Source: Jiangellales bacterium (GTDB lineage Bacteria > Actinomycetota > Actinomycetes > Jiangellales > Jiangellaceae). Taken from it: a stretch of 64,000 nt of DNA. Below are positions 29,324 to 37,157 of this stretch, in pieces (position 1 is the first letter of the stretch; every line of letters starts with the position of its first letter). The notes beneath the pieces are model-generated. The model saw only the letters and a list, made by a program, of their open reading frames with translations. It did not search any database and had not been told where the DNA came from. Both the position numbers and the translations under genes were made by a program. Where the stretch lies: NCBI GenBank assembly GCA_030447955.1, contig JAUJNY010000001.1, positions 961,268 to 1,025,267 on the forward strand, in the 5' to 3' direction.

Positions 29324-29562
29324 GCTTTCCGACCGGCGTGAAGGTCACGGTCAACGGCTCGGCACGTGCAGCCGTGCGACCGATCCATGGTGGCGAGCGC
29401 AGACTCCAAGCGCAGAGACCCGCCAGCGCCGACGCGGCAGCCGGTCCGGTGACGGTGGTAGCCCCGGGCCGGCTGCCGTACCCAGGGGGGAAACCCCCCA
29501 GCGGACGTTTTTTCCAGACCGCCTCACCCGCCTCGCGCACACCGTCTCAACTAACGACATAG
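29320..29562 (+). CDS. Doubtful small ORF
   Basis: 80 codons, start overlapping the previous stop (ATGA), low-complexity Pro/Ala/Ser-rich product. A G6-AAA-C6 hairpin at 29485-29499, followed 9 bases later by six T, lies inside it, so this stretch may instead be the transcription end of the coupled gene string. Confidence 0.3.
   Translation: MSFPTGVKVTVNGSARAAVRPIHGGERRLQAQRPASADAAAGPVTVVAPGRLPYPGGKPPSGRFFQTASPASRTPSQLTT
29485..29513 (+). terminator. Terminator-like hairpin with T tract
   Basis: Six G, AAA, six C at 29485-29499, then TTTTTT at 29508-29513. The 8-base gap before the T run is longer than usual, so this is tentative. Confidence 0.35.
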
Positions 29563-29576
29563 GGGGTAGCGGAGAA

Positions 29577-29831
29577 ATGACCTGCCGGAAGTGCGGGCGC
29601 GGAGTTGAGCGGCTGGCCGCCGGCCGTCGTACTGCTCGACGGGTTGCCGCCGGGCGATGGAGTACGAGCTGCGGCGGCTGCGCGCTGGAAGAGGTCGAGG
29701 AGCAGTTGCGCTGGTGCCGCTTCGGCTGGGGCGGGCGCACCGACGCCGATGCGCCGAAGTTCGACGCGGAGCGGCTGCGGCTGGAGGCCCGGCTGCGTGA
29801 GGTGCTCGACGAGGAGGACGTGAAGGCGTGA
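29577..29831 (+). CDS. Small CxxC element protein
   Basis: 84 residues: CRKCGRG at the N-terminus and CGGC in the middle form a possible zinc ribbon, followed by an acidic helical tail. The ATG at 29577 follows GGAGAA. Unknown function. Confidence 0.55.
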   Translation: MTCRKCGRGVERLAAGRRTARRVAAGRWSTSCGGCALEEVEEQLRWCRFGWGGRTDADAPKFDAERLRLEARLREVLDEEDVKA

Positions 29832-29994
29832 CCGCCCGACCAGGGGACGTGACCCCGCCTGCGCGGGCCACCGCTCGGCGCTGTGTGCGGCGACTCCGCA
29901 GCGAGCCCGTCCCCCCCGGTGTAACGTCTGACGCCGGACATAGGGAAGATGCAGGTTTGCCGCTTCGTTACTACTAGTTGGCAGAACCGGGGAA

Positions 29995-30225
29995 GTGGTG
30001 AGCCGATCGAAGCATCCTGTCAAGGAGCTTGAGGCGCTGTTGCGAGAGGCGGAGGGACGTCACTGGCGGGTCGAGCGGGGCGGGCGCTACTTCAAGATGT
30101 ACTGCCCGTGCGGCCAGCACAAGAAGACGGTGCATCTGTCGCCGTCGGACCCCAACTACGAACGCAACTGCAGGAGCCAGCTGAACCGGGCCACCTGCTG
30201 GGATCGAGAGGAGGAGAAGGCATGA
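29995..30225 (+). CDS. HicA-like toxin candidate
   Basis: 76 residues, basic. The layout KELEALLREAEGRHWRVERGGRYFKMYCPCGQHKKTVHLSP resembles HicA-type double-stranded-RNA-binding folds (helix, three strands, helix), with a CPCGQHKKTVHLS strand where classical HicA has GSH...VP. HicA toxins cleave mRNA. It starts at GTG 29995 and overlaps the next gene by 4 bases, the toxin-then-antitoxin order typical of hicAB. Assignment rests on pattern similarity only; it may be a relative with a different target. Confidence 0.5.
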   Translation: MVSRSKHPVKELEALLREAEGRHWRVERGGRYFKMYCPCGQHKKTVHLSPSDPNYERNCRSQLNRATCWDREEEKA

Positions 30226-30563
30226 GGTTCCTGTCGGAGCAGAGCATCGTCTTCCTCGGCGACCTGAAGGACTTCGACGAGCGCACGGACCGGCTCCAGG
30301 AAGCGCTTCTCGACCTTGACGCCGTCGCCGACCCTGACCTGGTCGCGAATCTGACCACGGGCGAGGTTGAGGTGTCCATGGTCGTCGAGGCGCCGGACTA
30401 CCCCGCCGCGGTACAGAAGGCAACCGCAGACCTCCGCGCGGCCATCCACACCATCGGCGACGCCACCCCCGGCTGGGAGAGGTACGCGCGTCGGATGGGC
30501 ATCGAACTGCTCCAAGGCGAGCCTGAGGTCTCTCCGCATGAACGGGCGCTAGCGAACGCCTGA
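30222..30563 (+). CDS. Putative antitoxin partner of the HicA-like protein
   Basis: 113 residues, acidic, alpha/beta. Contains VEVSMVVEAPDYPAAVQKATADLRAAIHTIGDATPGW, a strand-helix pattern reminiscent of a partial HicB RNase-H-like fold. No separate DNA-binding domain is obvious. ATGA overlap with the upstream toxin-like gene implies tight co-translation. The antitoxin role is inference from arrangement. Confidence 0.45.
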   Translation: MRFLSEQSIVFLGDLKDFDERTDRLQEALLDLDAVADPDLVANLTTGEVEVSMVVEAPDYPAAVQKATADLRAAIHTIGDATPGWERYARRMGIELLQGEPEVSPHERALANA

Positions 30564-30652
30564 TCTCGGGTGGCGCGGAGACTCCGAATCCGGAGAAGTG
30601 GCCCGGCCGGCGCCGGCGCGAATGAGCGAGGTTCTAAGGTGCCGTGCACCTG

Positions 30653-31587
30653 CTACAGCGCCCCCAGTTCCGTCGCCCAGCGCCTCAGGGCGGGTTGCGC
30701 CACTGATTGCCACTGCTGTAGGTCCCACCCGTAGTGCTGCGAAGCCCGCAGCACCGTCTTGTGGACGCCGTAGACGATCGCCGCGGTGTCCCTGGCGACC
30801 TCGGCAGGACTGACACCGATCCGCGCAAGTCCCATTCCCGGCACCGGACTCTCCAGGCGTTGCAGGCTCAGCATGTTGAGCACGTGTAGCTGGCCGTTGC
30901 GTGAACGCCGAACCCATCCGGTACACCAGTGCGCCTAGCGGGTCGGCGTCGTCCTCGCTGACCAGTCGTCGCACCAGCTCCAACTCTCTCGGCGGCTCTG
31001 TGCCGAGGTATGGCGGATCCATCGGGCGCCGACGCACCTTGAACCGGCCGCCGGGCGCCTTGCTGACGCCGATGTCGTGGGCACGTGCCGCCTTGACGAT
31101 GTTCTCGATGCGCTGCTCCGAATGGGCGAGGGCGTCGAGCTGCTCGTCCTCGGTCATGTTGATCTGTTCGGTGTAGGAGAGTAGGTAGCCGTTCATCCCC
31201 CGGCGCAGGCGCTCACGGACGAGAAGGTCGGGCTCGAGCAGGTCGTACGCGACTGCGCACGACGCGAGCGCGGCGCGGGTCAACGTCTGGTGCGTCATCA
31301 CGGTTTCCGGCGCGCGCAGCACACCTGCGATGCCGTGCAGATGGTCCGTGGTGTGCAGCAGCAGCATGAACGGGAGCAGCAGTACCCCCTGGACGGGTTG
31401 GTGCCCCCCACTGGCCGGCGTAGTCCGAGTCACTTTCCAGCTCGGTGCTGGCCGGCGTTCCGGCCCACGGAGGCTCGGAGCCGTGAAGGAAGAAACCGAG
31501 CCCGGTGGCTAGCTGGCTCACGTGCTGAGCGAGCTCCTCGAGGGTCGGTGTCGGCGACCTCACGTCACATCCTTGCTGTCGCTCCAT
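30653..31587 (-). pseudogene. Hypothetical gene with two frameshifts
   Basis: Three frames join into one protein: the N-terminus TLEELAQHVSQLATGLGFFLHG, a middle HQPVQGVLLLPFMLLLHTTDHLHGIAGVL to YRMGSAF, and an end QLHVLNMLSLQRLESP to TELGAL. The first shift is one extra G in a six-G run near 31411, the second one extra base near 30886. The span is 935 bases, two more than a multiple of three, as expected for two insertions. The function is unknown. It lies opposite to the leading genes, in the cargo half of the element. Confidence 0.7.
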
Positions 31588-31804
31588 CTGCGCACGGATC
31601 GACCTCCGAGGCGAGCGGGGGCTCGACCCGGTGCCCCATCATCGCCGCTGCCGGTGACAGCCGTGCACTTAGCCAGGCAGCCCCATGATCGCCGCCCGCC
31701 GTTCCCAGTCTTCGACCAGCGTGCAGATCGCGGTAGTCGCTGGGGAGGACTTTGCGGCGTCGGCGGACCAAGCAGAAGTAGAGCGGGCTCGGGCGCGTCA
31801 ACCC

Positions 31805-32473
31805 TCAACCCCCGCGGCGCCAGTCTGCCGCATGCGCGGTGGTCAGCCGCTGAGCAACGGCCTGGCCCGGCTCTTCGTTTTTCTCGACCCGAATCACCTC
31901 GCAGTTGACCAGCTGGTCGAGCGGATCCAGACGGTTGAAGTAGAGGACCCTGTCTCGGCCGGCGCCGCAGCGGATCAGGTCGCGTTGTTCGTCGTTCTTG
32001 ACGAACACGAAGTCCCGCCCCCGGCCGAGCAGCAACTTGTCCGCCCCGCCTGCCAAGCCGGCGCCGTCAACTCGGGGTCCGCCCCGCACGGAGTCGCTGC
32101 CGCCGCCGTCGATCAGGAAGTTGTCACCTGGACCGCCGTACAGGCTGTCGTCACCGTCTCGGCCGAACAATATGTCCTCTCTGGGCCCGTTGGGCCCGCC
32201 GTAGAGGACGTCGCGGTCCTTCCCGCCCAGCAGCGCGTCGGAGTTCTTGCCGCCACGCAGAACGTCGTTGCCGCTGCCACCCTGAAGACTGTCCGTGCCG
32301 GCGAGGGCGCGCAGCACGTCGGCGCCCGCAAGGCCCCGCATGTCATCGCCGTCGAAGGTGCCACGCAGGTCGTCCGCGCCAGCGGTGCCGGTGACCTGCT
32401 CGGCCGTCGCGGTCGGTGCGGTGAAGGTGAGCAGGGCGGCCGCTGCGCAGGCCGCGGTGAGTGTTCGTCGCAT
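31805..32473 (-). CDS. Secreted beta-roll (RTX-like repeat) protein
   Basis: 222 residues. Signal peptide at residues 1-24 (ends ATAEQ). Then about ten nonapeptide-like repeats of the hemolysin-type calcium-binding form GGxGNDxLxGG (for example GGSGNDVLRGG, FGRDGDDSLYGG), followed by a C-terminal cap with two cysteines (DLIRCGAGRDRVLY...LVNCEV). It is related to the two proteins at 42.3 and 45.2 kb. It lacks the size and secretion signal of type I RTX toxins and is probably exported by Sec as a calcium-stabilised surface or matrix protein. Confidence 0.85.
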   Translation of the reverse strand: MRRTLTAACAAAALLTFTAPTATAEQVTGTAGADDLRGTFDGDDMRGLAGADVLRALAGTDSLQGGSGNDVLRGGKNSDALLGGKDRDVLYGGPNGPREDILFGRDGDDSLYGGPGDNFLIDGGGSDSVRGGPRVDGAGLAGGADKLLLGRGRDFVFVKNDEQRDLIRCGAGRDRVLYFNRLDPLDQLVNCEVIRVEKNEEPGQAVAQRLTTAHAADWRRGG

Positions 32474-32502
32474 GGTCGCGTCCCCCTGATGAGTGCCTCA
32501 TG

Positions 32503-32871
32503 TCAGAGGCGGTGGGCGAACCGTAGGCGTCCCTCCGGCGCTCCCGCTAGTGGCAAGTCAGTCCGGTAGAAGGACGGGGACGCGGGGCAACAGTCGCCCG
32601 TGTTCGTTCCCACGGCAACGAGCGCCGCGGTTAGTGCAGCTGACAGCAACGGCACGACGAGCACCAGGAGGCTGTGGCGGGCCGCCAACCGGACGGCAAG
32701 CACGAAGGCGGCTACTGCCTGCAGAAGCGCGGCCAGGTACGTCACACCTCCCCATGCGAGCCCCATGAGGAACGTGCCGGCGAGGACGGCGACCTGGGCC
32801 AGGCAGGCTAGGAGGACGGTGCTCTCTACGAGCAGCGAGCGCCGCGCGCCGGGAGACCTTCGCGCAGGCAT
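32503..32871 (-). CDS. Small membrane protein
   Basis: 122 residues with three to four predicted membrane spans (VLLACLAQVAVLAGTFLMGL, YLAALLQAVAAFVLAV, LLVLVVPLLSAALTAALVAV) and a basic N-terminus. Not recognised. It lies 29 bases upstream of the beta-roll gene on the same strand and may be co-transcribed with it. Confidence 0.6.
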   Translation of the reverse strand: MPARRSPGARRSLLVESTVLLACLAQVAVLAGTFLMGLAWGGVTYLAALLQAVAAFVLAVRLAARHSLLVLVVPLLSAALTAALVAVGTNTGDCCPASPSFYRTDLPLAGAPEGRLRFAHRL

Positions 32872-32910
32872 CCTACGAGGGTAGGGCTCAGCGGCTTAGG
32901 CGCTCATGGA

Positions 32911-33270
32911 TCAAACCTCGTCCCAGGCATCCGCGGCGTCGAGCAGCGCCGCGGCAAACTGGCGAGCCTGCGGCCCGGTCAGCTCTTCCCCGCCCTTGGT
33001 GTAGGCCGTGATGACGACCGGCCAGTGGTGCAGTACCCGCGACCCGTCCGCGCTGGCCCGCTCCATCTGCGTCAGGGAGACGCCGACCCCGGTGGTCACC
33101 GGCTCGCTGCTGTGCGGCCAGGAGAAGCGGGACAGGTCTCGCTCGTGGAAGCGCAGCAGCGTGTCGTCGGCATCGAGGGAGTCGTAGCCGTGACCGCTGG
33201 GCAGCGCGCACCACGGCGGGCACGGGTGAGCGGTGGTCGGGTTGGTGGGGATGGTGGGTTTGGTGGTCAC
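32911..33270 (-). CDS. Hypothetical mobile-element protein with CPPWC motif
   Basis: 119 residues. The CPPWCALPSGHGYDSLD segment followed by a HERD and a C-terminal LTGPQARQFAAALLDAADAW helix resembles small proteins common in actinobacterial integrative elements. Function unknown; the Cys/His cluster may bind a metal. It is the last gene before the right attachment site. Confidence 0.6.
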   Translation of the reverse strand: MTTKPTIPTNPTTAHPCPPWCALPSGHGYDSLDADDTLLRFHERDLSRFSWPHSSEPVTTGVGVSLTQMERASADGSRVLHHWPVVITAYTKGGEELTGPQARQFAAALLDAADAWDEV

Positions 33271-33364
33271 GACGGACCCCTCTCAGTGAGCCGATAACTA
33301 CGGACGAACGCTCACCCCTAGGAGCACGTTTTCGCAGGTCAGCACAGCGCTGGGCGGCTGGCTC

Positions 33365-33407
33365 CTTACAAACAGGGGGTCACAGGTTCGATCCCTGTTG
33401 CGCCCAC
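33365..33407 (+). repeat. Right attachment site
   Basis: Exact second copy of the 43-bp tRNA-Val 3' segment. It has no D-arm or 5' acceptor strand and so is not a functional tRNA. Confidence 0.95.
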
Positions 33408-33558
33408 TCCGACTCGTTTGCCACACGTTTCGCCTGCCTCGCCGAGGCGCGCCCGCGGCGGCCGTCGCCACCGCATTCGCATGCCGCTTTGCACAGGGAC
33501 CGCGACTACCCTGCGGCACTCCCGGCGACGAGGGGGACCGCTGGCCGGCCGGCCGGGA

Positions 33559-34029
33559 TCACCCCACCAACTCGAGCTCACCCTGCGGACGACCAGCATG
33601 GTCCTCGGCCGCCACGTGGTCGACGCGGCGCGTGTGCTCAAGGCAGGCCCCGGCGGCGGGGAGGTCGTCTCGGGTCACTCGCCGCGATCTCAGGACGTCG
33701 GTCAGGAATTGCTCCACATCGTCGAGGTCCAACGAGTAGGGGAATGGGTCGCCGCCGGCCGCGATGCCGGTTGTGTAAGGGTCAAAAATCATCCAGCCGC
33801 CGTAGCCTAGGGCGTTGGGGTCACGCCGCCTGCACTTCGATAGCGCCAGGCCTTGTCGCGCAGCCATCCTCCGCAGCCTGTTTTCGCGTACTTTGCGGAG
33901 AGGCCCGGAGTCTGCCCGGAAGCCCATGATGTCCCGAACCACATGCGGGTCGCCAGTGTTGTCGCCTAGAGCGGCCATATTCCACTCGGCGATGAGTTCC
34001 TCATATATCAAGCACCGAACCTCGGACAT
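33559..34029 (-). CDS. Hypothetical protein, mobile-element-associated family
   Basis: 156 residues. The stretch KVRENRLRRMAARQGLALSK followed by CRRRDPNALGYGGWMI and SLDLDDVEQFL is a pattern I know from actinobacterial mobile-element proteins of unknown function. ATG 34029 with AAGGGG upstream. It lies beyond the right attachment site, suggesting remains of an earlier insertion into the same tRNA. Confidence 0.6.
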   Translation of the reverse strand: MSEVRCLIYEELIAEWNMAALGDNTGDPHVVRDIMGFRADSGPLRKVRENRLRRMAARQGLALSKCRRRDPNALGYGGWMIFDPYTTGIAAGGDPFPYSLDLDDVEQFLTDVLRSRRVTRDDLPAAGACLEHTRRVDHVAAEDHAGRPQGELELVG

Positions 34030-34048
34030 GTCACCCCTTCTTCATCCG

Positions 34049-34282
34049 TCAACCGGACCTCGTGGGCCCCCTCCCACGTTGATCAGTCTCGTTAGAGCCG
34101 CCACCCACAGGACCGAATGCAGTGAGCCAGCCTCCACCTTGTCGGTCTTGCCGGACGAACAGGTAGTACGTGTACTTGTCGAGGCGGAAGACGCGGTCGC
34201 GCTCGTCAGCGGTTGCGATGGCGCCAGGCAAGTCCGAGCCCCGCCGGAAGCGGTCACCGGTGTCGGCCGTCACGGATGACAC
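34049..34282 (-). CDS. Small hypothetical protein
   Basis: 77 residues, GTG start at 34282 (or GTG four codons later). Ends 19 bases before the gene at 34029 on the same strand, so a two-gene unit is likely. The core RVFRLDKYTYYLFVRQDRQGGGWL looks like a small beta-sheet. Unknown family. Confidence 0.45.
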   Translation of the reverse strand: MSSVTADTGDRFRRGSDLPGAIATADERDRVFRLDKYTYYLFVRQDRQGGGWLTAFGPVGGGSNETDQRGRGPTRSG

Positions 34283-34819
34283 AGTAGCTGTGACCGTGGG
34301 TCACGGTCCCCGGAACGTGGCAACTCGGCTCGAATCTGGAGTCGCCGGGCTGGCGGGGACTTCAGTGAGTCCGTCGAGCGTTAAGGGCAGCGATGCCCTC
34401 GGCCCCCGCCGCGCCGCAGCGTCGACCGGGCGGTTCGACTGGCAGGCCGCGATGCCACGCGAGCGTCATGTCACGATGGCTAGATGGCGCAGGCGTTCTG
34501 CGGGCCGAGGGCGGCTATGTTGGTATAGACCTAATGGTCAACGCGGGCGTTATGCTCCTTGCGCCGCTGTCCAATGTCAACTCGGCGGACCGAGATCGCA
34601 TGCACCTCACACAAACATCCGCGGCATCTTCGCGGGAACCAGCGAGCTGCAGGCTCGGTCCGCGCTAGCAGCATCAGAATCTAACCGCGGTGAAAAGCGG
34701 CGCCTGTCTACTTACGCCCCTACGCGGCGAGGAGGGGTGCGAATGTTAGGTGCATAAACGGGTGGCTCCTCCAAATGACGGGCGGACGCAGGCACGTCTT
34801 AACGGGGGGGTAGGAGCGT
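34283..34819. other. Gene-poor stretch with no supported gene
   Basis: About 540 bases with lower GC than the surroundings and no frame showing actinobacterial codon bias or a ribosome site. Probably debris of mobile DNA. Confidence 0.5.
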
Positions 34820-35126
34820 CACTTCTGGGCCCTGCCGCGGGTGGCCCCTGAGCTCGGGTCCGAGGCTGACCTCGCGGACCGCATACGGACCGAGTACGAA
34901 GAACATGCTGCGACCGTGGTTGCTGAGGACGACTCGCCTGACGGCCGCGACGGCGCCCGGCGCCGGTAGCTGGACCGGCGGCTGCGGCTAGGCGTGCTGT
35001 ACGAGGGCTCACGGTCACCCCGGCTGCGCGACGACGACCGCATCGACGACATCGTCCTGCCGGGAACTGCAAGCCTCCCTGGATATCGAGGAGATTCGCC
35101 TGCCTGTCCCGGCTTCCACCGACTGA
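34820..35126 (+). pseudogene. Decayed 3' end of a cation:proton antiporter-like gene
   Basis: The frame from 34820 reads FWALPRVAPELGSEADLAD...EYEEHA, hits a stop, continues RLGVLYEGSRSPRLRDDDRIDDIVL, then after a frameshift RELQASLDIEEIRL to a stop at 35126. The RIDDIVL-RELQASLDIEE pattern is the cytosolic tail of CPA1-type Na+/H+ antiporters. Only the tail remains, with one stop and one shift. Family assignment rests on that tail. Confidence 0.5.
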
Positions 35127-35135
35127 ACTGACTCG

Positions 35136-35158
35136 AACGCTCCTCAGCTGAGAGCGTT
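35136..35158. terminator. Hairpin after the antiporter remnant
   Basis: AACGCTC at 35136-35142 pairs with GAGCGTT at 35152-35158 around a palindromic TCAGCTGA. It fits a terminator left from the decayed gene. Confidence 0.4.
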
Positions 35159-35365
35159 AGCCCAAGCGGGAGCGAGGGGGAACCCCGGTCAAGTTTGGTG
35201 GGTCGAGACTCGCGTCCCCCGAGGATCATCATTGGCGTCAGCGAAGCGTCGGTGGACGGCCTGGGCGCGAAGAGCAACGTGTCCGATGAGTCGTGGCGGC
35301 GAGGGCGGTTCGTCAGCCCAATTCCGAGCTCGGTTCGGTACCGCTGAGGCGTTGGCCCGCGGAGG

Positions 35366-35827
35366 TCAGCGAGGGCGAGTCCTCGACGGCGTACGAGTGG
35401 GCCACAACGCGATCAGCAGCCCGAGCAGGGCGCTCCCAAGGTGCAGCCAGTTGTCCGCGACGTTGAGGCTCAAGAAGTTGAGGTCGGGCCGGTCGACCGC
35501 GAGCAGCCCGTAGACGAACGCGGCGCCGTAGCCGACGAAGAGCAGCCAGCCGAAGGTGCGGGCCCCGCCGAGCCGCCACGCCAGGAGCAGCCCGAGCGCG
35601 CCAATGGCGAGGTGGACGATGTTGTGCGCACCGTTGATCTCGAAACCGAGAACCTCGTCGTTCGTGTTGTTGTCAAACCAGTTCCCGAGTCCGGTGATCG
35701 TGAAGCCGAAGATTCCGATGAGCAGGTACGCCGCACCGATCACCAATGCCAGGATGCGTGGGAGGGCGTCTCCGCTGTCGGTGGAGCCGCGGCCCTTGCC
35801 GTAGCTGCTGCGGCCGTAGCTGCTCAT
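35366..35827 (-). CDS. DUF4383 membrane protein
   Basis: 153 residues with four predicted membrane spans: ILALVIGAAYLLIGIFGF, IVHLAIGALGLLLAW, FGWLLFVGYGAAFVYGLL and WLHLGSALLGLLIAL. The spacing and the NIVHL...NWLHL repeats are those of the DUF4383 family, function unknown. ATG 35827 with GGAGG nine bases upstream. The Ser/Tyr/Gly-rich N-terminus is cytoplasmic. Confidence 0.8.
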   Translation of the reverse strand: MSSYGRSSYGKGRGSTDSGDALPRILALVIGAAYLLIGIFGFTITGLGNWFDNNTNDEVLGFEINGAHNIVHLAIGALGLLLAWRLGGARTFGWLLFVGYGAAFVYGLLAVDRPDLNFLSLNVADNWLHLGSALLGLLIALWPTRTPSRTRPR

Positions 35828-35972
35828 GAGCGCATACCTCCGTGCCGGGACATGGGCCACACTGACGCTACCGCGTGCCCGAACGCGGCCGCCGCAGGAT
35901 CGGCTGCCGTGTCGGGCCAACCGGCTGCAGGCAGCAGGGTAGTAGCGGTCCTGCGCGGCTAGCCTCCCTTTC

Positions 35973-37157
35973 GTGTCCGCTGAGTCGCCGTCGCTCGGCC
36001 ACGTCGTTGCCTGCCTGGACGGGTTGTACGACCCGAACTGGGCCGAGTCGTGGGACGCCGTCGGGCTGGTCTGCGGCGACCCTGACGCCCCTGTCAGGCG
36101 GATCCTCTTCGCCATCGACCCGGTCGCAGGGGTGGTGGACGAGGCATTGGCCTGGGGCGCGGAGCTCGTGGTGGCCCACCACCCGCTGTTTTTCCGCCCG
36201 GTGCAAGGGGTCGCCGCTACCGCGCCGAAGGGCCGCAGTCTGCACCGGCTGGTGGCCCACGGGGTCGCGCTGCACGTCGCCCACAGCAACGCTGACGTCG
36301 CCGCTCCAGGCGTGTCGGACGCCCTCAGCGCGGTCCTCGGCGTGCGCGACCTGCAGCCCTTGCAGCCCCAGCCGAGCGACCCCCTCGACAAGCTCGTCAC
36401 CTTCGTGCCCACTGCCGAGGCTGAAACGCTGCTCGACGCGCTGGCCGCTGCCGGAGCCGGTGCCATCGGCGACTACGAGCGATGCGCGTGGAGCACCGAT
36501 GGCCGGGGCACCTTCCGTCCACGCCCGGGGGCTCGGCCAGCGATCGGCACCATCGACGTCGTGCAGCAGGTGAGAGAGACGCGGCTGGAAATGGTGCTCC
36601 CACGGCCGCTGCGGGCCGACGTGGTGGCGGCGTTGCGCACTGCGCACCCGTACGAGGAGCCGGCCTTCGACCTCGTCGAGCTTGCCGCCCCGCCAGGTCC
36701 TCGTGGTCTGGGGCGGGTGGGCGTGCTCGAGTCCGCGCAGCACCTTGGAGCGTTCGCCGCTCACGTGGCCGCCGTCCTGCCGTGGGCCGCCGCGGGAGTA
36801 CGGGTCGCCGGTGATCCGGCGCGCCGGGTCCGTACGGTCGCGGTCTGTGGCGGTGCCGGCGACAACTTGTTGAGGGCCGCGGCAGCCGCCGGAGCAGACG
36901 CCTTCGTCACCGCCGACCTGCGTCACCACCCGGCGAGTGAGGCCAGCGAGGGTGACGCTGCGGGTTCCCTCCCGCCCGCCCTCGTCGATGTCGCCCACTG
37001 GGCCAGTGAGTGGCCGTGGCTGCCGGTCGCTGCCAGCCGGCTCGAGGCCGCCCTCGCGGAGCAGGGAGCTACGGTGGAGACCCGCGTGTCCACGCTCTGC
37101 ACCGACCCGTGGAGCCTGCACGCGCCGTCCGCGATCGACGCCGGGAGCCCGCACTGA
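35973..37157 (+). CDS. Nif3-like dinuclear metal centre protein
   Basis: 394 residues, Nif3/YqfO family with the inserted PII-like (CutA-like) domain in the middle (KLVTFVPTAEAETLLDALAAAGAG to HPYEEPAFDLVEL). Metal ligands: VAHHPLFF, HSNAD, and the C-terminal DVAHWASEW. GTP cyclohydrolase-like activity has been proposed for the family, but the role is unsettled. GTG start. First gene of the nif3, zinc-ribbon, RNase H, RNB series. Confidence 0.9.
   Translation: MSAESPSLGHVVACLDGLYDPNWAESWDAVGLVCGDPDAPVRRILFAIDPVAGVVDEALAWGAELVVAHHPLFFRPVQGVAATAPKGRSLHRLVAHGVALHVAHSNADVAAPGVSDALSAVLGVRDLQPLQPQPSDPLDKLVTFVPTAEAETLLDALAAAGAGAIGDYERCAWSTDGRGTFRPRPGARPAIGTIDVVQQVRETRLEMVLPRPLRADVVAALRTAHPYEEPAFDLVELAAPPGPRGLGRVGVLESAQHLGAFAAHVAAVLPWAAAGVRVAGDPARRVRTVAVCGGAGDNLLRAAAAAGADAFVTADLRHHPASEASEGDAAGSLPPALVDVAHWASEWPWLPVAASRLEAALAEQGATVETRVSTLCTDPWSLHAPSAIDAGSPH

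Larger units (their letters stand above)
23543..33407. mobile_element. Integrative element in tRNA-Val
   Basis: About 9.8 kb bounded by a perfect 43-bp direct repeat of the tRNA-Val 3' end (23543-23585 and 33365-33407). A tyrosine recombinase gene begins 77 bases inside the left end. The body has a string of small co-directional genes with 4-base overlaps, a DUF3631-type P-loop protein, a HicA-like toxin-antitoxin candidate, and at the right end minus-strand cargo including a secreted beta-roll protein. No relaxase, FtsK/Tra translocase, capsid or terminase gene is seen, so it is probably a satellite or mobilizable element rather than a complete ICE or prophage. Confidence 0.9.

Noticed and set aside
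31685..32569. 294-codon plus-strand frame
   Set aside because: Antisense of the secreted beta-roll gene, which has a clear signal peptide and repeats.
33365..33407. Second tRNA-Val
   Set aside because: Only the 3' 43 bases are present; it is the attachment site copy.
34170..34757. 195-codon plus-strand frame in the gene-poor stretch
   Set aside because: Low-complexity Arg/Ser-rich product, no ribosome site and no family; overlaps the start of the minus-strand gene at 34282.
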